Below, in pieces: positions 1 to 9,331 of a stretch of 64,000 nt of DNA. The notes under the pieces were generated by a model that had not been told where the DNA came from, ran no database searches, and was given only the letters and a program-made list of their open reading frames with translations. The DNA lies in NCBI GenBank assembly GCA_947034885.2, contig OX344751.2, positions 14,508,001 to 14,572,000 on the forward strand, in the 5' to 3' direction. The translations under genes were made by a program, and so were the position numbers. Source of the stretch: Thuidium tamariscinum (lineage: Eukaryota; Streptophyta; Bryopsida; Hypnales; Thuidiaceae). The stretch's first letter is position 1; every line of letters starts with the position of its first letter.

Positions 1-21
1 ACTGCTTTCAATTTACCAATA

Positions 22-756
22 GGTGATTGCAAGAAACATTTCACGTTTTTGGCTCAAAAGTGTAGTTTTTGGCCATACAACTCGCAATACTACATGATAC
101 TAGTAGTATAACACGTTAGCATTGTGCTTGCAGATCTCAACCGTTGATTTCGGGCGCCTATAGATCTGGACTATCAATCCGTACTATGTAGTCCTACAAA
201 CAGCTACAAAATACTACAAAGTCCACTAGTAGTAGAAAATAGCTTAAAAGGGGGCTGTGGAATTTTTCATTTTTAGTAATTAAAAAGATAATAATTAAGA
301 AAAATCCAATTTTTGCACAAGATTGTGCTCACATTGCAATAAAGAATTCTTTTAGGAAAATTTTTCCCTTTTTAGAGCCATTGTGCAAAGGAAGGTCACT
401 TTGACCCTATGCGGCCAACAAACATATTGCTATTTTCATGAAAACTCATCGTCAATCTTTGTAATGTTAATAGGCCTCCAACTTGTCCAATTTGTGGCTT
501 CAAGTTTTGATTTTTGGGTAAAAAAAAGGACTAAAATCCCCTAAAATGGTCAAAGTAGACACCCAATTGGGGGAACTTTAAAAATAGTAAAATACTTTTT
601 AAGAAATTGAAAAAATTATTTAATATATAAAACTTTTGTGTGTACCTTCATTCCAAATTTCAAGACAAAAAAAATAACATGCAAAAGTTATGAGCAAAAA
701 ACTACTTGTTGGAGGTCAAGTGGACAAAAAAAGGACAAGTATTTCTTGCAATCACC
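22..756. mobile_element. TIR (MITE-like) element, copy A
   Basis: The two ends are inverted copies of GGTGATTGCAAGAAA (15 of 15 bases at 22-36 and 742-756). The element is flanked by a 6-bp direct duplication CCAATA (16-21 and 757-762). It carries no coding capacity. The last ~240 bp (about 515-756) closely match the right part of the copy at 36298-37007, including a shared block around AAGTAGACA-CCAATTGGGGG. Short length, TIRs and target duplication indicate a non-autonomous cut-and-paste DNA transposon. I cannot assign a superfamily: 6 bp fits neither the 8-bp hAT nor the 9-bp Mutator rule cleanly. Confidence 0.7.
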
Positions 757-762
757 CCAATA

Positions 763-1760
763 TTAACTTACATAGTTAAGAGCAATCCTACAACAACACT
801 TTAAAGGGACTCAACATGGTCATTAATTAGGTGGGCTAGGTTGTGAGGGTTGTAGAAGTTGCCTTATAGTAGGCATGCCAAATAGAGGAGAGAAGCTGTC
901 TATTCTAAATTTTGTTAAATGTAGGCCAAATGAAGTATGTTGTGCATGGCTTGCTATAGTCTGTGCTTATTGTTGCTGCCTACATTTCAAGGTTCAAACC
1001 ACATTGTTGAACATTGAATGACCTTGCGTCCATGGTATTAAGTACAATCATTGGATGGAGTTGATGACTTCAAGATCTAAGAATAAATGTACAATAAAAG
1101 AGTCAAATTCTTTTGTCATTGATTTGATAGTTTTCCATCAAAAAGATTTATTGGCATCATGAAAGAATTGCATCATTGGCATTTGATGAGAAATTGGAGT
1201 AGATAAGTTGTTCTTATTAAAAAATCCATTGTCCATTATAAACCCTCAAGGATATGAAAGATTTTAAATATGGAAGCTACATTGCTTTGTTGCTTATAAT
1301 TAAGTCAAAACATAAGGATTGTATTTGAAGTAAAATTTCAAACCTCATTTCAACAAAATATCTAAAATAAATTTTCTTAAGAATTTTTGAACTAAAGAAA
1401 GTTGGAAAATCAAACTAATTTTCATCTTTAAAAATCTACTGAAATTAAAAGCCCCCAATCAAAAAAAAGGAAAAAAATTCAGAGAAGATGTTTGAAAATG
1501 TCAAAAAAATATCTTTATGAGTCCTTTTTTGAAATTAATCATAACTTTTGATTGGAAGCTTGAAATCTCAAACAAATTTTTGGAGATGAAAATTAATTTG
1601 ATTTCCCAAATTTTTCTTGATTCAAATATTTTCGAAAATGCCTAAATAAGGTATGAAATTCTACTTCAAACACAATTCCTGCTTTTGACTTAACCTATAA
1701 ATCGTTCAGCTTTTGCCTATAATTGACATATCCCATCTGGGTTGTTCTACCTCCTACCAC
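763..1760. other. AT-rich intergenic stretch
   Basis: No open reading frame of note, no repeat with clear ends and no RNA gene was recognised. Long A/T runs dominate. Confidence 0.6.
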
Positions 1761-1766
1761 CCCATG

Positions 1767-1780
1767 GGTATAAATATAAC
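1767..1780 (+). promoter_or_regulatory. possible TATA box
   Basis: A TATA-like run (TATAAATATAA) follows AT-rich intergenic DNA and sits 20-30 bases before a pyrimidine-rich CCTCCGCTTCC stretch that resembles a transcription start region. It could be the promoter of the helicase gene that begins coding at about 3260, which would imply a long leader or a leader intron. There is no direct evidence linking the two. Confidence 0.25.
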
Positions 1781-1884
1781 GACCTCCTCCGCTTCCTTTC
1801 CACCTCAACAGAAGTTGAAAATGCTTTTGGAGCAATGTGAGATTGTGAGGTAGTTCTCATAGATTTGCAAGTTTAATTGTTTGT

Positions 1885-3259
1885 AGTCTAGTTTGGCGCC
1901 CCTTTTTGGCAGGGCTACGGTGGGGCACAGGAAGAGCAGCGGAGCCCTGCTCTTCAAGCCCGCACTAGCTTGGCACCCCTGCTTGGCGCGTCTGCCGTGC
2001 GGATGCTGTGAGGCCGCACCAACCGCTTGCCTCAATTGCCGCTCTACTGCTCTAGCTAGTAAGTTGAGTACGCGCATTGCCGCTCATGAGCATTCTGCGT
2101 TATTGTGCCACCCAGAAGAATATTTAGTATTAGTACTACTGTAGCTTGTCTGCACGGCCTGTCAATGTACGTTGAATTTATGGCTGGATACGTCCTTGCT
2201 ATAGCTACTGTAGCTCTGGTGCAATGGCTGCGTGAGAATGACGGCGGTAACTTTAAAAAACGGGGACGCGTCCGAGTTGAAATTCATGATTCAATTAGTG
2301 CGAGACACCTAGTTTTAGACATTGGAACCGCAATGAGTTTTAGTGGAAGTTAATCAGCTTTCATTTGATCGATCCATCGGAACTTACAGTTCCGTTTGCT
2401 AGCTCTCTCTCGATTACAATTCTCCGATCGATTGCGATCATGGTGGTCCAACACTGCGTATATATGTATTCTGGTTTTAAGTTAAGACACTGCACATGCA
2501 AACTATCTAGCCAGGTAGCCCTACCACCAGCAGGAGCAGTAGCATTCAGAAATGTCTGCGCGCATGATACGGCCAGGAGCTTAATTGGAAACGTCTGGGA
2601 TGTGGGGTGCTGCAGAAGTAACTGAGCCTGAGCTTCTGGCATTGTAACAGTCGGGTTTTAGTGAATTGGGATTTGCTTCATGAGCTTGAATGCATATTTG
2701 TTGATGAAATTGGAGTCTAGCAAGAGGCAATCGCGCGCAATGGTTTCGACCGACTGTTAATTACATACATTGGTTCGAAGCGTGCCGAACTCAACTCGGA
2801 GACCTTACGTACTGCATGTAATAGGCACAGCTTTGTGTTTGGCATTGTGCAAAGCTTACATGTTGTAGACGTATGGGTGTGACACTGAGCAGTCTATTCG
2901 GAGAAACTCTGTCGACAGATCCAATGGCGACATCAAAACCGAAGGCGGACACTTTGCAATCAAGAGTATTACGGTGGACGACTAGTAACGACGTCACGAA
3001 CTCCACACTCTTCAACACACAGGTATTGTTCAATACCAGTTTCAATTGATTTAAATCTCTATGCCATGAGCTCATTTTTTTTTAGTTTTCGTGTTGATGC
3101 ATGCAAGGTAGATAATTAGGGACGTCGGTACTGGCTTAGGGACAAAAAGCATGCATGCTTTGTTAGTATTCTTCAGTCGTTACAAGCCAGCCCGCTTGAA
3201 GCGATCAACTGATGTTGTATATTCCGAAATATGACAATTAGTTTCTGAGATCTTAATAG
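1885..3259. other. GC-richer stretch upstream of the helicase, no clear coding
   Basis: Base composition changes from AT-rich to near-balanced, with a GC-rich core at about 1890-2080. The core holds a small perfect hairpin: GAAGAGCAG at 1931-1939 pairs with CTGCTCTTC at 1947-1955. Open frames here (up to about 94 residues) match no family I know and overlap on both strands. The stretch may be leader, leader intron or an unseen first exon of the helicase gene. Homologues of that helicase normally carry more N-terminal sequence than the ATG at 3260 provides. Confidence 0.35.
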
Positions 3260-4229
3260 ATGGAAGACATTCCAATGGAGTTTCCATCCTCATCGGAGTA
3301 CCTCCGAGCATTCCGTGTGCCGCTTCTGGAGGAAGTGCGAACTCAAGTACATCAAGCTTTGGAAAAGAGTATCAAAGAAGGCGGCTGTGTTCCTGTGAGA
3401 GCCCCCAAGTTGATTGGCAAGAAACCAGCCAAAAACCAAGACCCGACCATGAGGAAATTTATTGTGTCGTTGTCTGGGCACGGTCAGCGAAACAGCAGTG
3501 TCCGGTGTTTGGACGTCATCCTCTTGTGCTGTGGCGATCGTCCACGGTGGGATTCCAGACGGGAGTGCCTGGCACCGCTGCCAAATCATAAATTTGTACT
3601 TGGGAGCGTTGTGTACGCCACAGATGAAAATCCCGGCGTTTTCACAGCGACTGCCTACTTACCAGATGGCAGCCCAATCCTTGAGGAGCTTCGTTTGCCA
3701 GAAGCCCAGAGCCCGACGTGGTTTGTTGTTTTGTTGGGAATGAGTTTGATACCAGCTGATCGTATCTGGAGTTCAATCAACGGCACTGGATCTGAATCTC
3801 GAGTGTTGAAGACGTCAGTGATGCAAGAAGTGCTCCGAATCGACCAGCAGGTACGTAATGAACTGCAACTCAATGACTTTCGTGCAATTAAACTGGACGA
3901 CACTATTTCTTTAATTTCCAAAATAAGATTGAATTTGCGTCAGTCTGCGGGCGGATGGATGATGCCGTAACTGTGTGAAGATTTGCAGATGGAGCCTTCA
4001 GGAATCAATTCGCTCGCACTTCCTCAGGGGCCAGAAGCAGCGGAGATTTTGCAGCTTGTGGGAGACTATTGCAAATCCAGAAGGCTTAACGACTCACAAG
4101 GAGACTCTCTCAAGAGCGCGCTTGCAGGCTTGCTTTCCACGAAAGCCAAATGTCACGTGAGGTTGGTGCAAGGACCGCCGGGTACTGGCAAGACGGCGAT
4201 GCTGGTCCCATTAATCTCTGTATTGGGAT
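3260..4229 (+). CDS. SF1B helicase (UPF1/senataxin-like), 5' part, interrupted by a retroelement
   Basis: This is the N-terminal portion of a plant P-loop RNA/DNA helicase of superfamily 1B. Proposed exons are 3260-3850 and 3989-4229. The 138-bp intron has GTACGT and TTTGCAG ends, and removing it bypasses an in-frame stop. The first exon (197 residues) matches the pre-helicase region of plant UPF1/SEN1-like proteins (IP-x-F-x-S-x-x-EYL ... PLLEE). The second exon holds a Q-motif (LNDSQ, about residues 230-234) and Walker A GPPGTGKT (about 259-266). The exon is cut after the GGGAT target site by the copia element at 4230-9326, and the reading frame resumes in phase at 9332. The ATG at 3260 may be internal: relatives usually have a W-SL-D segment before this point, and CTTAATAG just before the ATG could be a splice acceptor. 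Helicase family confidence is high; the true start is uncertain. Confidence 0.82.
4225..4229 (+). repeat. target site duplication, left copy (GGGAT)
   Basis: GGGAT lies immediately before the left LTR and is repeated at 9327-9331 immediately after the right LTR. A 5-bp duplication is the standard mark of LTR-element integration. It shows that both ends of this copia copy are original and that the site was helicase coding sequence. Confidence 0.95.
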
Positions 4230-4471
4230 TGTTGAACATATATATATAAGATTCTACAGATAAATCTGAAGTACTAGAGAGGAGAAGAAGCTAGACTATA
4301 GTACGGAGAACTAAACAATGATAAATCTAAGATCATAATAGAATGATGGACACAGGACGAGCCTGTTCTTTTATACTGTAAACTACTAAGAGAGGTAGAT
4401 CTGAAACTGAGGATAAAAGTAATAGTAACAATATCTAACGTTCACAAGTTGAAGCTACAGTAGTTCCAACA
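4230..4471 (-). repeat. copia LTR (left in window, 3' LTR of the element)
   Basis: A 242-bp terminal repeat bounded by TGTTG...CAACA. It appears base-for-base the same as 9085-9326. Confidence 0.95.
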
Positions 4472-4483
4472 CCCTCCCTCAAC
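4472..4483 (-). promoter_or_regulatory. copia polypurine tract
   Basis: On the minus strand a purine run (GAGGGAGGG) abuts the 3' LTR. This is the expected place for plus-strand DNA priming in an LTR element. Confidence 0.75.
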
Positions 4484-4663
4484 TTGAGCAACGTGTTGTC
4501 GAGCAGTGATAGAAATGCAGCAGCGATTGATGATCCAAAGTTGCAGTCGATTCATTTTCAGAGGGGCAGCAAGAAGTTGAAGAGTCGACTGTTCACAAAG
4601 GTGAACATAAATTGCTATTTGACGTAACAACCTCCACCCAAGCATTTGAAATAAACCACGGAT

Positions 4664-7600
4664 TTAAGAAGTCTCTAGTTCTTCTATACTAACTATTCCT
4701 AAACCCTCTCTCAGTTTTGAAAACTGAATACGTCCCAAAGCTTTAGTAAATATATCTGCAATTTGTTCACTAGATGGAAGATAGACAAGATCGACAACTT
4801 CAGTAAGAACATTTTCTCTGATATAGTGGTGCCACACTTCTACATGTTTGGAACCTTTGTGACAAACTGGGTTTTTGGCTGACTTCAATGTGCTTTGGTT
4901 GTCGCAATGAATTGTAATAGGTTTCGATGTTTCTCCTGTGACTCGCTCAGTTAGAGTTCGTAACCATATGGCTTCCTTGATACCTTCAGTAACTGCTTTA
5001 GTTTCTGCATCAGTGGAGGAGGTTGCTACAGTGATCATTTTCTTCGATTGCCAAGTTATTGGACCTCCTGCTAACTTGAAAGTGAAGGCTGTGATGGATC
5101 TACGATCATCAATATCATTTGCCCAATCTGCATCGGTATAACCAAGTATTTCAGTGCTTTCTCCTCTTCGATATTGGATGCCAAAATTTTTCGTTCCTTG
5201 CAGATATCGAAGGACTTGCTTTGCCGCATCCCAGTGCGAGGTACGAGGATCTTGCATATAGCGACTGAGAGCACTTACTGCAAATGATAAATCTGGCCTT
5301 GTATTCAAAAGGTATATGAGTTTGCCAATCAACTTACAATAAATACCCTTATCAAATGGCTTGAATGATTCGTCTTTGCTGAACTTCCGCCCTTCTGATA
5401 CAGGTACCGCACAACTGTTGCAATCTTCCATGCCAAAGTCTTTTAAAATCATTTCTATGTAGTTCTTCTGGGTGAAGAATATGCCAGCTTTGTTCATGGT
5501 GAACTCTACCCCAAGATAGAATTTGAGTTGGCCTAGATCTGTCATTTTGAACTGTTTGAGTAGTTGCTGCTTTAACCATTGAACTTTGGCTACGTTGTTC
5601 CCAGTAAGGAGTAAATCGTCTACATACAGGATGAGTAAAGCTATCCCTCCTTCATCCCTGTAGAAATATAGGCTGTAATCAGCTTCTGTACGAGACATGT
5701 TGCAAGTAAATAGAAATTCATCGATTCGTTCGTACCAAGTTCGTGGAGCTTGGCGGAGACCGTATAGAGAACGCAATAGCTTGTATACTTTTGACGTACC
5801 ATGATGTGGAAATCCCTCGGGTATGAGCATATAAACAATTTCTTTGAGATTTCCATTTAAGAAAGCTGTGATAACATCTAGGTGTTCAACATCCCATCCA
5901 AGTGATGCAGCAAGTGCCAAAACAAGTCTAATTGCTTTCCACTTTGCAACTGGAGCAAAAATTTCTGTAAAGTCTATGCCAGCGACTTGCTGGAAGCCTC
6001 TAGCAACCAAGCGAGCTTTGAGCTTGTTTGGCTTTCCATCAGAGTCACATTTTGTTTTGAATATCCACTTTGCTGACACTGGTTTTGCATTAATTGGAAG
6101 ATCACATACCTCCCAAGTTTGGTTGTGGTGTAAAGATTCAATCTCTTTGTTGATAGCCTCTCGCCAGCCTGGGTGTTGAATTGCTTCGGAGAAAGAAATC
6201 GGATCATTAGATTCTTCAGCAAGGCCAAAGAAAATATCGGTTTCTATGCAATTCAAGTCAATATCTTCTTCCAACGCATATGTAACATGATCTCTGAGTT
6301 TTGATGATGGCTGACGTGATCGCGTTGGTCTTGACAACGTGGGTTGGGTTTCGATAGCTTGAGGACGTGATGCTCCAATTTCTGGAGTTGATGAGGAGTT
6401 GAACTGTTCGTTGTTGTCGACAGGATCTTGTGCTTGAGCCAAGGGGGCTGAAATCATGGGACTTGGTGATGATAACTCTGATTGTGGAGCAATATCTGGA
6501 GATTTGTCAGATTGCAAAGTGACAGTTGGAGGTTCAAGAGTAGGTGCACTGCCAGTTGATAATGGGACCGGTTGTTCCTGGGAGATGCTCGGACTAGAAG
6601 TCAATACGTTAGATTCATCGAATCGGACATTTCTTGAGATCCGTAAAATGCGTTGTGAAGGCAGGTAACATCTATAGCCTTTTGTCTCCTCATCATAGCC
6701 CACTAAAATTCCTTCAATAGCCTTGGCTTGTAGCTTGTCTCGTTTGTCAGCTTCAATAAAAATAAATACTTTTGAGCCATAGATCCGTAAATGATCCAAT
6801 CTTGGCTTGGTCCGAAATAGCCTTTGGAAGGGAGTGACGTTGGGATTTGATCTCGTCAAGCTCCTATTCAAAATAAAGGCTGCTGTATTAATAGCTTCAC
6901 TCCAAAGATAGCGTGGAGTTTTGGCAGCTAATTGCATGCTTCTCGCACGTTCAAGCAATTTCCGATTAGCGCGTTCGGCCACTCCATTTTGTTCTGGAGT
7001 ATAGGCATTTGTCAGTTGTCGCCTAATGCCGCACTGTTGAAATAGGTATTTGAACTCATGGGAGCAAAATTCTCCTCCTCTGTCAGATCGAACTTCTTCT
7101 ATAGGTGTCTTCAGTTGAAGTTCAATCATAGTTTTGAACGTTTTGAAAACCTCAAATGCTTGAGACTTCAAGTTCAAAAATCTGACCCATATATATCTAC
7201 TGTAATCATCGACTATGACCATGAAGTAATTGGATCCTCCTAGTGATTGAGTTGGTAATGGTCCACACAAGTCAAGGTGTAGTAGTTGAAGGACCTTCTT
7301 TGCTCTATTTTCAGATGCAACTAGAAATGGAGCACGAGATTGTTTGCCAAGTTGGCAAGTTGAACATACCTCAGAATGAATCGGGATATATGGGATCCCA
7401 GCTGCTGCGTTTCCTAGAGATAGCTGGTGTAAGCTACGGAAGTTTAGATGTCCCAGACGATGATGCCACAAGCGTGCTAATTGTGTTGACTGCGATGTGA
7501 TGATGTTCATCTCCATAGAACTCGAACTAGTTGCACTACCTTGATGAACAATATTGCGGGCGACTAGTTTGTATAAGCCATTCTTGTGATTACGCACTCC

Positions 7601-8860
7601 TTCTGCAATCACGTTTTTTCTTTTCTTGCTGTAAAGAACACACCTATCTTCATCGAAACAAGCAATAATACCATTTTGAGTCATTGATCCTACTGAGAGA
7701 AGATTTTTCTTGAGGCCAGGTACATACAAAACACCAGAAATGCTCTTTACTTGACCTGAAGGGAGGTTGAAATTTACAGATCCACGTCCAGCAATAGCAT
7801 GACTTTGCCCTCCTGCTGTCCTAACATTGCCTTTGTAGTCATCTAGATTTTCAAAAAATTCTCGAGTACCAGTGACATGTTTGGTCGCTCCAGAGTCGAG
7901 GTACCATCCGGAGTCATCGCTTTGAATATCAAGAGCCGCAATAGCTGCTTCGATTGTTTCTTCTTCTTCAGTCTCCATACAATTTGCTAGATCCGTATCT
8001 TCCGGCTGGATCCACGCTGGTTCTTCGTCAACAACATGTGCTTGGATCTGCTGACGTTGAAGAAGCTTTTGTCTCCGATCAGCTTCTAACTTCTTAATAT
8101 CAGCCAATCGCTCAGGACACATACCTTTCCAATGGCCTGGCTTGCCACAATAGTTACAAATCTCTGAACTCAGTTGTTGATGTGGTCCAGAGCTATAGTG
8201 ATGAGTCGCCGATCCACGATGGTGTAGTGCGGGCCCATGATACTGGGATCGATGATTCGGCTTCCCCAGTATTCCAGCAGCTTGGTTCATCGATGCTCCC
8301 TTTGCTGAGCGGAAATAAAGCGCCTCGTTTGATTCATTGGGGCTCTTCGACTTCTGCTTCACTTCCCTGCGACTTTCTTCAAGCATCAAGTTAGTTTGCA
8401 GCTCGTTCAATGTTGGAAATTTTCCTGCACTAGTATAGTGTTGCAGAAAATGATCGTAACTGTCGGGAATGTTCTTGATCACAATCTGAACTAAATCGGA
8501 GTCATCAACCCTTACTCCAATAGCAGACAGTTGCGACAAGATTCCTCTAAACTGATTGAAGTAGTTTTCGAAACCTAGATCCTCTGTCATAGAGAGTAAA
8601 GAGAGCTTGTTTTTCAACTGATGTTTCCTACTATCAGATGTAACCTCATAGGTGCAACACAAAAAATCCCACAATGATTTTGGATCATCATATGCTGTGA
8701 GATTCATGAGGAGAGTTGGTTTTATTGCCATAGTAATCATGTATAGCAACTTCTCCTTTTTCTCAACAAGTTCTGGATCTACTACTTCCTTTCCACTCTT
8801 AGAACTCTCTGGTGGCGAAAGTATCTGCCACAACTGTTCTTTCTTCACTGCTCTAGTCAC
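4664..8860 (-). CDS. Ty1/copia gag-pol polyprotein
   Basis: One open frame of 1398 residues encodes the element's structural and replication proteins. In order: a gag (UBN2-type) region; a CCHC zinc knuckle (CNYCGKPGHWKGMC, about residues 236-250); an aspartic protease (WYLDSGATKH, about 320); a GAG-pre-integrase HRLGH segment with CSTCQLGKQSR; an integrase core (about 528-625) from LHLDLCGPL to NGVAERANR; a copia-type reverse transcriptase (RLVARGFQQ near 953, YVDDLLLTG near 1083); and RNase H (GYTDADWAND near 1240). The order integrase before reverse transcriptase is diagnostic of Ty1/copia. Part of gag may lie just upstream of this frame. Confidence 0.95.
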   Translation of the reverse strand: MTRAVKKEQLWQILSPPESSKSGKEVVDPELVEKKEKLLYMITMAIKPTLLMNLTAYDDPKSLWDFLCCTYEVTSDSRKHQLKNKLSLLSMTEDLGFENYFNQFRGILSQLSAIGVRVDDSDLVQIVIKNIPDSYDHFLQHYTSAGKFPTLNELQTNLMLEESRREVKQKSKSPNESNEALYFRSAKGASMNQAAGILGKPNHRSQYHGPALHHRGSATHHYSSGPHQQLSSEICNYCGKPGHWKGMCPERLADIKKLEADRRQKLLQRQQIQAHVVDEEPAWIQPEDTDLANCMETEEEETIEAAIAALDIQSDDSGWYLDSGATKHVTGTREFFENLDDYKGNVRTAGGQSHAIAGRGSVNFNLPSGQVKSISGVLYVPGLKKNLLSVGSMTQNGIIACFDEDRCVLYSKKRKNVIAEGVRNHKNGLYKLVARNIVHQGSATSSSSMEMNIITSQSTQLARLWHHRLGHLNFRSLHQLSLGNAAAGIPYIPIHSEVCSTCQLGKQSRAPFLVASENRAKKVLQLLHLDLCGPLPTQSLGGSNYFMVIVDDYSRYIWVRFLNLKSQAFEVFKTFKTMIELQLKTPIEEVRSDRGGEFCSHEFKYLFQQCGIRRQLTNAYTPEQNGVAERANRKLLERARSMQLAAKTPRYLWSEAINTAAFILNRSLTRSNPNVTPFQRLFRTKPRLDHLRIYGSKVFIFIEADKRDKLQAKAIEGILVGYDEETKGYRCYLPSQRILRISRNVRFDESNVLTSSPSISQEQPVPLSTGSAPTLEPPTVTLQSDKSPDIAPQSELSSPSPMISAPLAQAQDPVDNNEQFNSSSTPEIGASRPQAIETQPTLSRPTRSRQPSSKLRDHVTYALEEDIDLNCIETDIFFGLAEESNDPISFSEAIQHPGWREAINKEIESLHHNQTWEVCDLPINAKPVSAKWIFKTKCDSDGKPNKLKARLVARGFQQVAGIDFTEIFAPVAKWKAIRLVLALAASLGWDVEHLDVITAFLNGNLKEIVYMLIPEGFPHHGTSKVYKLLRSLYGLRQAPRTWYERIDEFLFTCNMSRTEADYSLYFYRDEGGIALLILYVDDLLLTGNNVAKVQWLKQQLLKQFKMTDLGQLKFYLGVEFTMNKAGIFFTQKNYIEMILKDFGMEDCNSCAVPVSEGRKFSKDESFKPFDKGIYCKLIGKLIYLLNTRPDLSFAVSALSRYMQDPRTSHWDAAKQVLRYLQGTKNFGIQYRRGESTEILGYTDADWANDIDDRRSITAFTFKLAGGPITWQSKKMITVATSSTDAETKAVTEGIKEAIWLRTLTERVTGETSKPITIHCDNQSTLKSAKNPVCHKGSKHVEVWHHYIRENVLTEVVDLVYLPSSEQIADIFTKALGRIQFSKLREGLGIVSIEELETS

Positions 8861-9066
8861 TACGTACTTCCACAGGTTGAAATTTGATGACCCTCGAGTT
8901 TGATCTCATCGGGGATTGGACCAGTATATGCCATGATGCAAAAAAAAGAGAAATCTGACAAAGACTCACTTAGATCGAGGAAGAGAGAAGACTGTGACTT
9001 AAAAACTTGGTAGACTTGCATAAGATTTTAGAAAGGTGAGGAGAATAAACTAGCACGAGAAAACGA

Positions 9067-9084
9067 GCCTAAGCTCTGATACCA
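9067..9084 (-). promoter_or_regulatory. copia primer binding site (initiator Met tRNA type)
   Basis: On the minus strand, directly after the 5' LTR, the sequence reads TGGTATCAGAGCTTAGG. This is the usual plant copia complement to the 3' end of tRNA-iMet and primes minus-strand DNA synthesis. Confidence 0.92.
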
Positions 9085-9326
9085 TGTTGAACATATATAT
9101 ATAAGATTCTACAGATAAATCTGAAGTACTAGAGAGGAGAAGAAGCTAGACTATAGTACGGAGAACTAAACAATGATAAATCTAAGATCATAATAGAATG
9201 ATGGACACAGGACGAGCCTGTTCTTTTATACTGTAAACTACTAAGAGAGGTAGATCTGAAACTGAGGATAAAAGTAATAGTAACAATATCTAACGTTCAC
9301 AAGTTGAAGCTACAGTAGTTCCAACA
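9085..9326 (-). repeat. copia LTR (right in window, 5' LTR of the element)
   Basis: A 242-bp repeat matching 4230-4471 with no difference I can see. It contains the element's promoter by family analogy. Confidence 0.95.
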
Positions 9327-9331
9327 GGGAT
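9327..9331 (+). repeat. target site duplication, right copy (GGGAT)
   Basis: The second copy of the 5-bp site at 4225-4229, directly outside the right LTR. Confidence 0.95.

Larger units (their letters stand above)
4230..9326 (-). mobile_element. Ty1/copia LTR retroelement, whole-looking, inserted in helicase exon
   Basis: This is a 5097-bp element on the minus strand with 242-bp LTRs at both ends (4230-4471 and 9085-9326). The LTRs begin TGTTG, end CAACA and look identical by eye. A tRNA-Met-type primer site and a polypurine tract lie just inside them. The inner region encodes gag, protease, integrase, reverse transcriptase and RNase H in that order, which defines Ty1/copia. Apparent LTR identity and the perfect 5-bp target duplication indicate a very recent insertion. 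It looks nearly whole, with perhaps one break at most. It sits antisense to the host helicase gene, between the exon sequence for Walker A and that for the DEAx motif. Confidence 0.96.

Noticed and set aside
1768-1900. LTR-like layout: TATA box, start region, then TTTGGCGCC resembling a gypsy primer site
   Set aside because: No second LTR, no matching tRNA complement beyond a few bases and no element coding nearby; a coincidental arrangement is more likely.
3851-3988. Stop codon in the helicase before the P-loop exon, as if already a pseudogene before the retroelement came
   Set aside because: It lies inside a well-formed 138-bp intron with GTACGT and TTTGCAG ends; the frame is continuous after splicing.
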